Below, one piece after another: positions 33,288 through 45,653 of a stretch of 64,000 nucleotides of DNA; the stretch's first letter is position 1, and every line of letters starts with the position of its first letter. Position numbers and translations under genes: made by a program. The notes beneath the pieces were generated by a model. The model had not been told where the DNA came from and did not search any database. It saw only the letters and a list, made by a program, of their open reading frames with translations. Source of the DNA: Edaphochlamys debaryana (taxonomy: Eukaryota; Chlorophyta; Chlorophyceae; Chlamydomonadales); assembly GCA_016858145.1 (NCBI GenBank), contig JAEHOE010000016.1, positions 434,001 through 498,000 of the forward strand, read 5' to 3'.

Positions 33288-34950
33288 ATGGCGCATCAAG
33301 GGACAGCGGCGAGCGTGAACTCTGTGCCGCTGGGCCTCCCAGGATTCCGCTTGCGACCCATGCAACCACACGAGCACCAGGAGGTGCGTGGATTTTAGAG
33401 CGCGTGTGCCGGAGCCGCCCGGCCATCCCACGCCGCCCATCCACTTCGCAGCTTAAGCCCGGACTGCCTCGCACCTCCTTCCCACGCTTGCTCCCCTCAG
33501 GTAATCGACGCCAGCAGCGCTCTCTACGACACACCAGCGGTGGTGGCTCTGTCCAGCCTGCGGCAGTGGTACGGTCAGGTGCCGGAGATGGGGTTTGTGG
33601 TGGAGACGGAGCGGGGGCAGCGGCTGGGCGTGTGCTCGCTCATCCCCGCAGCCGGGGGCAGCTTCCGGCAGATGGCGGCGGGGGAGCTGCGGGAAGCTGA
33701 CATGCACGGGGAACACGTGTTCGATGCGGGGAGCCACGACGAGATCGGTGGGTGCCGGGGGAGAAGGAGGGGGAAGGGGCAGTCTTACCGGGGGTAAAGG
33801 CGAGGGGCACGGGTACCACCGCGAGAGGGGCTGCACCCAGGCGCTGCACCCCACACAGCGGAGAGTGCAGGCTCCCAATGCTGTGGCCCGAGCCCCACCA
33901 AACGCTTGCCCGTCCTTGCCGCCCTGCCCCTCCTCGCCCCAGGCCTGCACAGTTACCACATGGAGAGGGCGGAGGACTACCCCCGGGGCGTGCCGGACAT
34001 GGCCGTACTCAGCCTGTACGGCGTAGCACACGTGAGCAAAGGGTTGCGCCACAGACTTTGCTGAGGCCGGAGACCCCCCCCAACCCACAGAGGCACCCGG
34101 TCTCACAGTGGGGCAGTGAGAGCCCCTGATGCAGACGGGGTGTGGTGACTCGCCACAGCATGTACGCCACACGCTCCACACGCTCCACACGCTCCACACG
34201 CTCCACACGCTCCGCTAAGGCCGGGGACGGGGCACATGCCTCCCCCACTCCCCCACTCTCCATGATGATACCCCGCAGGCGCTTCGCAAGCTGCAGGAGC
34301 TGAGGCAGGCGCTGGGGCGGCCGGGGCCCCTGCGCGTGTGCGGGGTGTCGGGCCTGTCGGTCTCGCCCCAGGGCATACGGCTGACCGTGATCCTGTACGG
34401 CGCACGTGAGCGGTCGTACATCTGCCCGGAGCACGTGCTGAGGGCGCCCAAGGGGCCGGGGGGAGGCAAGCGGCGACTCGAGGTGAGGGCTGAACGGAGT
34501 GGGCTGTTTCGGGGGCCTCGCTCCTGCCGCGTCCCACATGCCCATCCAACCTCTCTTCCTCCCTTGCCCAACCCTCTGCCCCCCCAGCTGCACACGCTTC
34601 ACACCCAGGAGCAGCTGGAGGCCCTCCTGGGGGCGGGGTACGAGCTGGTGGCGAGGTGCAGGTAGGTTGGTGGGAGGAGGGGTAAGGGGTAGGGCGTTTG
34701 GCACTGCGGTTTGGCCTCCTCATGCCTCCCCTCCCCCTTACCCCCTCCCCCCAGGCACCTGGTTCTGTACTCCCATGAGCCCAGCTTCCTGTGGACCATC
34801 GTGCCGCGCGTCCTGGGGCCGGAGGGAGGGGCAGGAGGGGCTCCCGCCAGCGCCGACCAGCCGCGGAGGGAGCCCGGGGGGGCTGTCGGCGGCAGTAGCT
34901 GCAGCAGCAGCGGCGGGGAGGTCGCGAGGCTGCTGGCGCCCCGGCTCTGA
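33288..34950 (+). CDS. GNAT-like predicted acetyltransferase, paralogue 2
   Basis: Six exons: 33288-33383, 33501-33747, 33943-34031, 34279-34482, 34588-34661 and 34755-34950, with agreeing phases and 301 residues. The order of elements matches paralogues 1 and 3: FRLRPMQPHEH, a helix around SSLRQWYGQVPE, paired strands in GFVVETERGQRLGVCSLIPA, then MERAEDYPRGVPDMAVLSLY, GIRLTVILYGARERSYICPE and a C-terminal EPSFLWTIVPRVLG. The second exon is continuous where paralogue 1 has an intron. Exons and introns are very similar to paralogue 3 at 49.8-51.6 kb, on the other strand. The predicted fold is GNAT; no substrate can be inferred. It lies 554 bases upstream of the PHD/GNAT gene in the same orientation. 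Confidence 0.75.
34168..34212 (+). repeat. 9-bp tandem repeat, five copies, in an intron
   Basis: CACACGCTC repeats five times in the intron between the third and fourth exons of GNAT-like paralogue 2. The matching intron of paralogue 3 lacks this run, so it arose or was lost after the duplication. Confidence 0.85.
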
Positions 34951-35504
34951 GCGCAGGGCTCGGGGGAGCCCAGGGCGGCCGAGCCTTTTTGCGGCAGCCC
35001 GGACCTTCCGCGGCCACGCTGGGTGCCGCACAGGGCCGCGCTGCGCCCAGAAGAGTGCGGGCTCGCCCATGGCGGCCGCCCCAGGGCCCAGGGGTCAGTC
35101 TCCGCGGCGCGCCCTCGCGGCGATCCGGGGCGCATGGCCGGCGAGCGCCCGGCGCTTTGAACCGCGCGCTCTTGCCGCCAGCGGTCTTCACACAGCTCAG
35201 CGTGCGACTGCTTATTCTATCACCGTGACCCGCCCTAAGCTATTCCAGCAACGGCACGCGCCACAACAGCCGGCTCAACCGGCGCAAGCCTGCTCGCTAC
35301 TGCCGTCAGAGCAGCTCCCCGCCGCAAGCGCCGCGATGCCTCCATCCTAAGCGCTCTCCGGCCTGTGCTCTGCAAGCAGCGGCGAGCTGCTGCTGCTCCT
35401 GCGTCGGGAGCAGTCCCCCCGAGCTGCTCGCCGCGAGCCTCCACAACGGCCCTCGAGCCGCCAGCTGATCCTCTCTGCGAGCTCCTGCGCTTCCACAGAG
35501 AGCC
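34951..35504. other. intergenic, 5' region of the PHD/GNAT gene
   Basis: No gene supported. The first 40 bases still resemble the sequence after the stop of GNAT-like paralogue 3 (GCGCAGGGCTC and AGCCCAGGGCGGC), and similarity then ends, marking one edge of the duplicated block. Confidence 0.45.
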
Positions 35505-38500
35505 ATGTGTCCGCCCGACGGGCCCCCGGGCCGCAGCTGCGGAGCCGCGACCCGCACCCGCGGCGCCGCGGCAGCTGCAGCGGCCTCCGCGCCCAAGCCC
35601 ACGGCTGCTGCCCCGCCTCCCATCACCACCGCCGCTCCCCCTCCCGCGCCTTCCGCCCCTGCGGCTCCCGCCGCCGCCGCCGTGTCCCCCTCCTCCCTGG
35701 AGTGGTGGCGCATGCCCGAGCTGTGCACGCACTGCGGCGGGGGCGACGCGGAGGCGGAGGGGCGGCGCGTGCTGGTGCTGTGCAGCGGCTGCCTGGTGGC
35801 GGGGACGCACGTGGGCTGCCACCAGGACGTGGCGGGGGAGGCGCTGGCGGAGGAGGTGGTGGGGGGCGAGGGGCTGTACTTCTGCTCCGAGGTGTGAGGG
35901 GGTGTTTGGGGGGAGGGAGGGGAGGGGCGGAAGCGTGGGGGGCAGGAGGAAGGGGCGGAGTTAGAGTGGGTTAGGGTCAGAAATTGCTTCAGGCCAGTGC
36001 AAAAGGCGTGGGGGCAGACGGGGTGATGTGGGTCGGGGTTGGGGCGGGCGGAGCGATGTGGGTTGGGTGCTGGGCGCAGTCGTTGCGAGCACGGCCATGT
36101 GGGTCGGGCGGTTCAGGGCTGTGTCTCGCACCTTGTACCCCTCGATATCCCCTCTTCTGTGCCTGCTCTCCACCTCGCTTCCCATCCAATCTCTTCCCCC
36201 CATCCCCTCCCTCCCCCTCCCCCAGGCCTGCCAGCGCTGCCACGAGGTGCTGGAGGCCGCCACGGGGCGGCGGGTGCCCATTCGGGACGAGGCCGAGGCC
36301 TTCAGCTTCGAGATGGTGCACTACGACCCACGGGACAGGGGTGAGGGTGGAAGGGGCGGGAGTCGGGGATCTGGGTCTGCGGAGCGTCGGTTTGGGGGGT
36401 GCAGGGATCAGGGATTCGGTTAAGGAACGGTGTGGTTCCCCCGTTTGCTATCAGCGACGCCTTTCCGCCCGTCCCATTCCGTTTCCCCCACAGCCTCCCG
36501 CTCGGCCGTGGAGACCGCGGTGCGCATGTTCCGACGCAGCTTCGGTGAGGGGTGCGGGGGGGGGGGGTTGCTGGGGGGCATTGGCCGAGCCTGCATAGGA
36601 CCACTCGTCGGCCTCCTCTGCACACACTCTTAGGCCCCCTCTCAGGCTCAGCCCCTGGGATACCGTACCGTACCTACGCTGGACTCCACCCTACCTCCTA
36701 GCCCTTCGCGCCTCGGCCCCCTGGCGTAAGTCGCTTGCTCCCTCCCCTCCCACCTTTCCCCCGCCCCAGCCCCCCTGCTGATGGACAACGGCCGGGACCT
36801 GATCGAGATGGTGGCCACCTCGTACGAGACCCCCGACCAGGAGGCGGAGGAGGAGGGGGGCGGACACGACTTCAGTGAGACGAGGGGGGAGGAGGAGGGG
36901 GGTTGTGTGGGGGGGGATGGGGGGCGGGGCGGGGTGGGGTGGGGTGCATGAAGCTAAGGGTGGACAGGGGGGGGCAGCAAATGCCTCCTGTTGCCTGTGC
37001 TGCTGCCGGGGCCTTGCGAGGTGTTGAGGGGCAATGCAGTTGGAAGGGGCACCCTCGAGGTCCGCTGCGGTCGCGGCGCCCTCCCATGATCAACCCCACC
37101 CTCACCCATGCCTCTGTCCCTCCTCCACCCCCCCAACCGAGCCCCCCGCCCCTCACCCCCACCCCCAGGCGCCTTCCGCGTGGTGGTTCTGCGCATGGGC
37201 GGACAGATCATCACCGCAGCCACCCTACGGTGTGTGGGGGCACTGGGGGGGTACGCTACAGGGCCTGGCACCAGAGCGCCGCCAACCCACATGCAGGCCA
37301 CCCTGAGGCGGGTCTTGGCCTGACTGGGGAGAGCGGGAGACAGGGCTGGGGCTGTGGAGGCTGCAGGGCGGGCGGTTGCAAGACAAGGCCTCGAGCACCG
37401 TGACTGAAGCCTTCGGCCTCTCACATCTAACCCCCCACCCCCACACCCCTCACACCTACCTCACATCTACTTATCCTGCTCAGCAACAAACACCCCTCAC
37501 CCCCTCACCCCCCACACCCCGCACCCCTCACACCCCTCAACCCTCACATCCCCCCTCCCTCCCTTCCCTCCCCCCTCCCTCCCCCCCCCAGGGTGTTTGG
37601 CTCCAAGTTCGCTGAGCTCCCCTTCGTGGCCACCCGGGAGGGGTACCGCCGGGCGGGGCACTGCAGGCGCATGATCAAGGTGGGGGGCGAAAGCGGGATT
37701 GGGTCTGGAGTTGGCGGAATGGGGGAGAGTGTGTGGAAGGGTGCACTCGAGTACGGATAGGGAGTTGGCCCCATCGGGCGCTGGCATTTTCTTCGCACCG
37801 CTCCGGTCCCTTTGATCACGTTTTGCTCCCTCCTCCCACTCCCCTCCCCCCCACCCCCTCAGGCCCTGGAGGACCTGCTGCTGTCCGCCGGCGTGCAGCG
37901 GTTGGTGGTGCCGTCCGTACACTCCGTACTGCCCATGTGGACGAGCAAGTTCGGGTTCCAGGAGCTGGGGGAGCAGGTGGGTTGCCGTGTGTACGGTACG
38001 GGATCTCTGCGTGTCCCTGGGCGAAGCCTCCTGACGCCGGCCCCCGAACCCCCTTCCCCATTCTTCCTCCTGCTCCCCCTCCTGACTGGCCTTTCTGCCT
38101 CGATGCTGCCTGTTCGCCCGCCCCCCCCCCCCTCAGGAGATGGAGGGCATTGAGGACTGGATCGTGGACACCGACCACTCCACAACCACCCTGGTGCAGG
38201 TGGGGAAGGGAGGGAGGGGGTGCTGGGGTTGGGGGAGGATACAGAGAGTGTAGAACACAGCGCGTAAGCTGGTCTCCGGCACCCCAAGCCGGGGAACGAG
38301 CCCTTGAGGGACACGGGGTGTGCTCTGATGCCTGTGCGGCTCAGGCATCGGGGACAACCTGCGCCTGTCTTCCCACCTCCCAGCCTTGCCCCTTGGTCCC
38401 TCAACACGCGCTGTCCTCTTCCCTCCCTTCCCCCCCGCCCGTTCCTCCCCCCCGCAGAAGCCCATCCTGCCCCCCTCCCAGCGCCCCCAGCTCCTGCACG

Positions 38501-41500
38501 CGGCGCAGCAGCAGCAGCGGGCGGCCAGGGAGCGCCGGGAGCAGGAGGCAAGGACCGCCGCCAAACAGGCTGCTGCCCCCGCCGCCAACACCACTGCCTC
38601 CGCTGCCGCTGCCCCCTCCAAGATCGTCAAAGCCCCGGCCGACGCTGCTTCGGCAAGCGCGGCCGCCGCCGCTGCGCCAGTCAAAGCTGTAGTGGCAGCT
38701 CCAGTCAAGGCGGTGGCGGCGGCGCCGGCGGCGAAGAAGCGCGGCCGTACGGGCGGATTCCGTGTCGTACTGCGGGAGCCCAAGAGCAGCGGCAGCCGCC
38801 ACAACCGCCGCCGCGACGGCAGCGACGGCGAATCCAGCTCCAGCTCGTCCAGCTCCGGCTCTGGATCCGATTCGGATTCCGAGGACGACCGCCGCCAGCG
38901 CCGCCGCCGGGGCGGCGGCGGCGGCGGCGGCAAGAAGGCGGCGGCGAAGGGCCGCCGCCGGGCCAGGTCCGACAGCGACAGTGCCTCTGACTTTGACCCC
39001 AAAGCGGCCAAGGCGGCGGAGGTGTCCTCCGACGGCGGCGGCGACTCAGATCTGGAACCGGAGGATGATCCCGCCGGCGGCAGCCGCCGCCGCCGCGGCA
39101 GCAAGGCCAAGCCTGCCGCCGCCGCCAAGGGTGCCGCCGCAGCGGAGGCTGACGGCGCCGCTGGTGCTAAGCCCAAGCGGCGGGCGCCCGCCAAGAGGGC
39201 CCCCCGGCCCCGGCCCCCGCCCGAGCCGCTGCCCACCCTGCCGCCCAACGCGCCGCCGCCCATGCACCCGACAGACCCCTCTCAGGTGAGGGGGGGATCG
39301 ACCAGGGTGCGACCGGTAGCGACGGATAAGCCATGCTGCTTGGATGCATGTCTAGCGCTGCACCTGGCGGGGGGTAGAGCTAGCCTGACACGTGTTGCTG
39401 CCTTGCCTTCATTGAGCTGCCTGGGGTTAGGCGGACTCAGCACGCCCTGTGCCCACTGCTCTGCCATTGTAACCTTTCTCTTTCCGTTCCCGCACCCACC
39501 TACCCCCTTCCTCCCCTTCCCCCCCGCAGCCCGGCCGCATCACGTGGGTCCCCGCGGACCTGCCCCGCGTGCCCCCGCCCATGCCCCCCTGCGAGGACCT
39601 GGCCCGGCCCGGCCTGGGGCCCCACTTCCTGCTGTCCCCCGCCGTGGTGGCCATGGTGGAGATGAAGGCGCGCCTGCAGCGGCGAACGCTGGAAATGCAG
39701 GCGGCCGCCGCCGGCCTGCCGCCGCCGCCGCCGGAGCCGGTCCCGACGGCGCCGCGGTCCAACCTCGTGCCGCTGGGCCCTGCCGCGGTCGCCGCCGCCG
39801 CTGAGGCGGCCGCGGCGGCGGCAGCGGTAGCGGCCGCGCCGCCTCCAGCGGCGGCGCCGGCGGCTGCCGCCGCCAGGCCGGCGGCGGAGCCGCACCTGCG
39901 TCCGCGGTACCCCCGTCAGAACGCCGCTGGCAGCGCCGCCGCCGCCGCCGTATCTGGCGGCGAGGGCGATCAGCAGGGGCTTGAGGGGCGTAAGCGGCGC
40001 CGCCGAGGGCCGCCGCCGCCAGCGTCTTACACGCCGCCGCAGCGCACCCCCGAGCAGGAGGCGGCGCGGCAGCGGCGGCTGCGCATGCGCCTGGCCATGC
40101 GGCAGCGGCGGAGGGCGTACCGGGAGGTGCTGCTGGGGGCGGCCATGGCAGGTGGGTAGAGGGAAAGGGCGGGGATGCGGGGCTTGGATGCAGGTCAGCC
40201 GAGAGGGCCGCTTGATGCCGCCTGCGTGGGTTCGCGCGGGTGGGCCTTGATAAGAGTCGTTTAGACCGGTATCCAGGCTGACGGGTGCACATGATGGCTT
40301 GTGCCCCGGCCCAACCACCGACGCCCATGCACCCCCATTCCCCGACAGAGGCCGTACGCGCGGCGCTGTCCGCCGCCGCCCCGCCCACTCCCGCTGGCGC
40401 ACTGCCGCCGCCCGCCCTCCGCCGGGGCTCTGCAGAGGCCCCAGCGCTGGACGGTGCCGCCTCCTCCTCTGCGGTGGCGCCGGCCGTGGAGGAGCCCGGG
40501 GCCCTGGTGCCCTTCGGCGCCATCCTGCCTGACCCAAGGGACCTCGAGCTGGCCAGGTGGGGGCGGGAGAGCAGCGTGGGCCATGCGTCGTGCTTGGCAA
40601 GACCTCGCACCTTCCGCTTTGGCGTGGGCGTCATGTATCACTTGCTCAGTCACCCTGCCTTCTGCTTCAACGAGTACCCTTCTAAGGGGCAGCATTTGGG
40701 GCTCCTCGGTAACAACCTCCTTGCCGCCTCTGCACCCGCGACACAGGCTCCGGTCCGAGAACGAGGCCCTCCGCCGGCGCCAGTGCGCCCTGGAGCGCCG
40801 GGTGGCGGCGGCGGAGGCAGCGGCGGCGGCGGCACAGCACCGCCAGGCCGCCGTGACGGCGGCGGCGCAGCGTCAGCTGGCGTCCTGGATGGCGGAGGCG
40901 GGCCTGCCACCGCCGTCACCAGCGGTCCTCGCGCTGCCGCCGCTGCCGCCGCCGGCGGCGTCGCTGGCTCTGCCGCCAGCGGAGGCGGCAGGCTTCGCCG
41001 AGGATGCGGCTGAGCCTGACTGGGAGCCGCCGCCGCCGCCAGAGGATATGGAGTGGGATGAGGCCGCGGGCATTGCGGCCGTACCAGTAGCCGCAATCAG
41101 CGACGCAGCGGAGGTCACGGAGGCCGCTGAGCCGCTTCAGTCGGCGTCGCCCGAGCTCAACGACGCCGTCAGCTCCCCTCTGCCGCCGCTGCCGCTGCCG
41201 CTGCTGTCCCCCGCCAGGGGCGCTGCGGTGGAGCTCCGCACCGCTGCCCTCGCGCCCCTGCCGGCCTCCGCCGCCTCCCGCGCCGCCAGCCCCGCCGCGT
41301 CCTCCTGCGCCGTTGTTCCTTCCGCCGCCGCCGTCGCCACTGCTGACGCTGCGAGCTCCGAGCCCGCGCCGCCGCCCGCGGGCTCGCCAACGCCCTCCTC
41401 CGCCTCCTTCGCCGCTGCCGCCGAGGCCTCAGGCTCGGCGTCGGCCACCCCCTATGCCGACGCCCTGTCGCCCTCGCCCTCGCCCTTCCCGTTCGCCGTC

Positions 41501-44500
41501 GCCCGGACAGACCTGCCGTCGCCCCTGCCAGCACCCGACCTGGCCCCGCCATGCGCGGCCTCTGACGGCTGCGGTGTGACAGTGGCGGCGGCTGAGGCAG
41601 CGGCGGCAGCGCCCGTGCAGGGCCCGGTCTCTGACGGCGGCGACGCCACAGTGCTTCCGGCCACTATGGACGTGGATGAGGCGCCATCGGAAATGGAGGC
41701 AGCGACGACCGTGGGATTCCCCAACGCCGCCGCCGCCGCTAGCTCTGCTGTCGCGGCCACCGTCGAACCGCTGGCGGAGCCGGCAGCAGGCGCCACGGCC
41801 CAGGCCGCCCAGCCGCCTCAGACCTCCTCGCCGGTGCAGTCCCCGGCCCCGGCCCAGGCGCGGCCGCAGCAGACTCCGCCCCAGGAGCGGCAGCGCGAGC
41901 CAGCCCCCTCCCCCGAGTCCGGCGGCACCCCGCCCTTCAGCCTGGCAGAGGTGGCGCAGAGCGCAGCACGCTCCTCACAGCCCCGCCGCGGCCGCACCTC
42001 CCCGCCAGGGGCTGCGGGCGGTACGCCGACGGGGGTCTCGCCGCCGTCGGGCGGCGGCCGCCCGAGCGCGCGCCGCGGGCCGCGGCCCGGAGGTGCCGTG
42101 GAGGAAGGGGCCGCTGCGGCGGGCCATAGCGCCGCAGCGGACACGCCGCATCCGGCCCGTGCACTGGCGGTGGCGGCGTCGGGCAACGGCGGCGGCAGCG
42201 GAGGCGGAGGCGGCAGCGGTGGATCCACGCCGCGGCCGGTCAAGCGGCGGCTGGTCATGCTGACGGCCGCGAGCTCCGCCACCTCCCCTGCCACCGGCAC
42301 GACCGCTGCCGCCGCCGCCGCGGTGGCGGCGCCGGAGGTTTCGTCGCCAGCTGCGTCGCCCGCCGGCGGAGCCTGCCGCAGCCCGCTGGCAGCGGCGGAA
42401 GCGGAGGTGCTGGAGCAGCTTTCGGTCATGGGGGCGGCGGCTGCCGCCGCCGCTGCCGCCGGCAGCAGCGGTCTCATCGAGCCCGCCAAGCCCCCGCGGC
42501 CGCCCTCTGCGCCTGGCGGCGCCGCCAGCGCTGCCGCAGACGCCTCCGCCACCGCCGCCCCAGCGCAGGAGGGCCGCTCCCCGTCGCCCCCGCTTCTGCC
42601 CATGGCACCCTTCGCCGCTGGGCCTTCCGCGTCCGCCTCCGCCGCCACCATCCCTCCCACAACCACTGCCGCCGCCGCCCCTGCCGCCGCCGCCGTCTCC
42701 TCCGACGACGCCGCTGCGGTGGCGTCTCCGGCGTCGCTCCGCCGCTTCGAGGCGCACTGCCTGGGGCCGCTGCTGCCGCGCGTGGTGGGGGTGCTCCTGG
42801 CCGACACACCGCCCTCCGCCAGGGCGCCGCCGCCGCCGCCGTCGCCGTCTGGCGCGCTGACGCCGAGGCCGCCGGCGGCCGCGGGCTTCACCGCAGCCGA
42901 CGCATCGGCGGCTGACGGGCTGCCTGCTGCGCCCGTGGAGCTGTCGCTGATGTCTGCTTTCGACGTCGCCGCGGGGGTGTCGGAGGGCGGCCAAGAGGGG
43001 TCCGAGCGGGGCGGTGACGGCGTGGGCTCGAGCCGCAAGCGGCCGCGTGAGGAGCTGGAGGTGGAGGGAGGGAAGGAGGCTGCCGCTGTCGCCGCCGCCG
43101 TCACGCCGGCTGCCGCACCTGCCGCCGCCCTCACCGATGGCAGCGGCGGCGGCGCAGCCGCAGGTGGCGGCGGCGGCGACGTAGGCGAGGCTTGCATGCA
43201 GGACGCGGATGCCGCCACTCCTCCGGCCCACGTGGCGGCGGGCAGCAGTGGCACTGACGCCGCCGTCGCGGCCGCCACCCCTGCCGACTGCACGCCGCCG
43301 GGTTCCAGCCTCCTGGCACGCAGCTCCGCCGGCGGCGCCGTCATCGCCGCAGCAGCAGCTGGCGCCGCCCCCAGCCGCAGCGGCCTCTACCGCACTGGCG
43401 GCGCCGCCACCACGCCGTACAGCAGCCCCGCACTCGTACGGCGTGGCCGGCTGACGGCGATCACGTCTGCCATAGCGGTGCCAACCACTCGGCACGTGGG
43501 CCTGCGGCTCGCCTGTACGGAGCCCGACCCGTATGACGCGCCCATGGACGACGACGCGCCGGCGATTAGGCTGGTCTGTACGGCGCCAGACGCGTACGAC
43601 ATCCGTACGTCATGGACGGGTGTAGAAGAAGCGGCGGGCGCTGACGTCGGCGTTGACCTGGCGGAGGTGGCGGACAGCGAGGAGCTGACGCTCGGCGGCG
43701 GCGCCGTGGCGGCGGCGGCGACAGCCGACACCGCGCAGGGCGGCGGCGCCGTCACGGCTGCTGCCGCCGCCGCCACGAGGCTGGGGCGTTGGCTGCGACC
43801 CAAGGCCCAGTCCCAACCCCTCATGCTCCAGGCTGCGCCGCCGCCCGAGCTCCTGCAGAGTGACATCGCCGCCGCCGCCGCGTCCAGTGCTGACCCGGCC
43901 GGGGCTGGAGCTGCTGCCGCCGCCGCCACCGCCGCCGCCGCCGGCGGGGCCGGGCCGCAGCGCAGGCGGCAGCGCATCGCCCGTCGCCTCATCACCGCCG
44001 CCAGCTTGTTCGGGGAGGAGCTGGTGCTCAACAGCCGGGGGGGCAGCCGAGGAAGCAGCAGCGGAAGCGGAAGCGGAAGCGGCGGTTCGCCTTCCGACGA
44101 TTCGCCTTCCGACGGCACGCCGCCGACCACGGCCCCGCAGGCAGCCGCGGTGCGCAGGCAGCAACAAGCGTCGGTCGCCGCAGCCCTGGCGACGGCCGCC
44201 GACGGCGCCGCCGCCCCGCGCGCGCCGGTGCCTGCCGGTGTCGCTACTGCCGCTGCCGCTGCCGCGGTCCCCGGCGCCGCTACCGGCCCCGGCCCGAGCC
44301 TGTTCGCGGGGGCTCTGCTGTCCCGGGGCCGAGACGCCCCCGGGGTGGCCTGGCCCCTTGCCACGGCCGGAGCGGCAGGCGGCCGCCGCCTGTTGGCACC
44401 ATTGGCGGCGCTGCAGCCGGGCGCCGCCGTTATCAACCGTACGGCTGGCAGCGCCGCAGCTGCTGGCGGCGCCGCTGCAGCCCTGGCGGCGGCGGCTGGC

Positions 44501-45034
44501 GCCGACGGCGAGGAGGAGTTTGACTTTGGCCTCGGCCGCGTCGGCAGCGGCGGCGACGAGGGGCGTGCCCGCGGCGCCGCCAGCCCGGGCGCCAGCGGCG
44601 ACAGTGCCGTGCTGGACGAGCCGCTACGGCGGATGTTCGATGACATTACGTCAGACATGGCGACGATGGTGGGCGCGGGCGAGGCGGAGCTGACGTCACT
44701 GGGAGACCTGTTTGGCGGCATGGACGAGCTCGCGGAGGCGCGGGCGGGCGAGGCTGAGCGCGTGGAAGTGCGCTTGGGTGGAGTCGCAGGCGAGGGTGCG
44801 GGCACAGGGCCCATGGGGGCCACAACTGGACAGGCGGCCTCAGCGGCGACGGCGGCAGCGGTGGAGGCGGGGCAGGCGGCGCAGCTCAGCAGGAAGGTGG
44901 CAGCGGCGGCGGCAGCGGCCCCCGCAGACGGCTGCGGCAGCCCGCAGGCCGCTGCCGGGTCCCTGCGCTCCGCCAGCCGGGGTGTGTCGGCTCTGGTGGC
45001 GTTGATTAGCAGCGAGACGCAGGAGGCGGAGTGA
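35505..45034 (+). CDS. PHD-finger/GNAT acetyltransferase-like protein (plant IDM1-like), giant low-complexity tail
   Basis: Twelve exons: 35505-35891, 36226-36340, 36494-36544, 36770-36874, 37169-37229, 37592-37679, 37863-37976, 38137-38199, 38458-39285, 39530-40151, 40349-40556 and 40747-45034. Phases agree and give about 2,309 residues. A PHD-type zinc finger has ligands near Cys74/77, Cys93/96, His102/Cys105 and Cys131/134. Residues about 220-330 match the acetyltransferase part of plant PHD/GNAT proteins such as IDM1: FRVVVLRMGGQIITAATLR, FGSKFAELPFVATREGYRR, LVVPSVHSVLPMW and TSKFGFQELG. The remaining ~1,900 residues are Ala/Pro/Ser/Gly-rich with basic patches (RKRPREE, KRRLVM), a short coiled coil (LRSENEALRRRQCALERRV) and a repeated RLxCTxPDxYD motif. 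The last exon of 4,288 bp is far longer than its neighbours. IDM1-type proteins are nuclear histone acetyltransferases linked to DNA demethylation; that role here is inference. Confidence 0.85.
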
Positions 45035-45058
45035 GGCGAACGAAGACGCGGCAGGGAC

Positions 45059-45063
45059 TGTAA
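45059..45063 (+). terminator. TGTAA polyadenylation-type signal
   Basis: TGTAA, the usual volvocine poly(A) signal, lies 25 bases after the stop of the PHD/GNAT gene. The distance is short, so the 3' untranslated region would be very small if it is used. Confidence 0.4.
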
Positions 45064-45653
45064 TCTAGGTAACAAGGGGGCGGGTGGGTTTAGCTGAGGC
45101 CATCAAAGCCGCTGTTGAGCGGAACCCGCGGACTGTCATGTGGGTCGACGATGTGGGTAGGCGCGCGGGTTTGGGTGTGCTCCAAGTTGGGGTGCCATTG
45201 TCAGATTGGCTGAGCTCGAGGGGACAAGCGGGGGAGGTGCTCAGCTGATGAGGCGTGTGCTGAGCTCATGCTCCCGCTTTAGAAACAACTCCTCTGCCGA
45301 GGATCGGTATCAGCAAAGCGTGCAGGTCTGTCAATAATGGTTACAGGCACCTCCCATCAAGGAAGCGCTCAGCCGGAGCAGGGCCGTACGTAGAGGGCCG
45401 CGGCCCATGGAATTCCTGTTTCTACTAGGGGTGGCGCACTCCCATGAATCCAATTCGAGATCGACATGAATCCTGATAAATAATGTGCCGGTATATACAA
45501 ACACGCACAGGATGAATCAACACGCACGTCTCGTAATGCTACCACTAGCTACCGTCGGCATGCCATGCCTTCATCCCGCATCGACTCAACCCCATAAGGA
45601 CCAAGCATCATAGCCTGCCGTAGTCCTTGAGGTGATCACTGATCAGCTGGCAG
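45064..45653. other. convergent intergenic region
   Basis: This holds the 3' ends of the plus-strand PHD/GNAT gene and the minus-strand EGF-like gene 1. A minus-strand TGTAA at about 45338-45342 could serve the EGF-like gene. No gene is seen. Confidence 0.4.

Noticed and set aside
35235..35822. Minus-strand frame of 195 codons over the start of the PHD/GNAT gene
   Set aside because: Antisense to the PHD exon, whose Cys/His ligands are on the plus strand.
38133..39263. 376-codon minus-strand frame
   Set aside because: Antisense shadow of exon 9 of the PHD/GNAT gene; its sequence is the reverse of the Ala/Lys/Ser-rich coding stretch.
41818..45075. Two long minus-strand frames (508 and 562 codons) inside the last PHD/GNAT exon
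   Set aside because: Repeats of GCC/GGC codons leave several frames open on both strands. The plus frame is fixed by splice phase and ends at a stop shared in sequence with the 52.2-kb relic.
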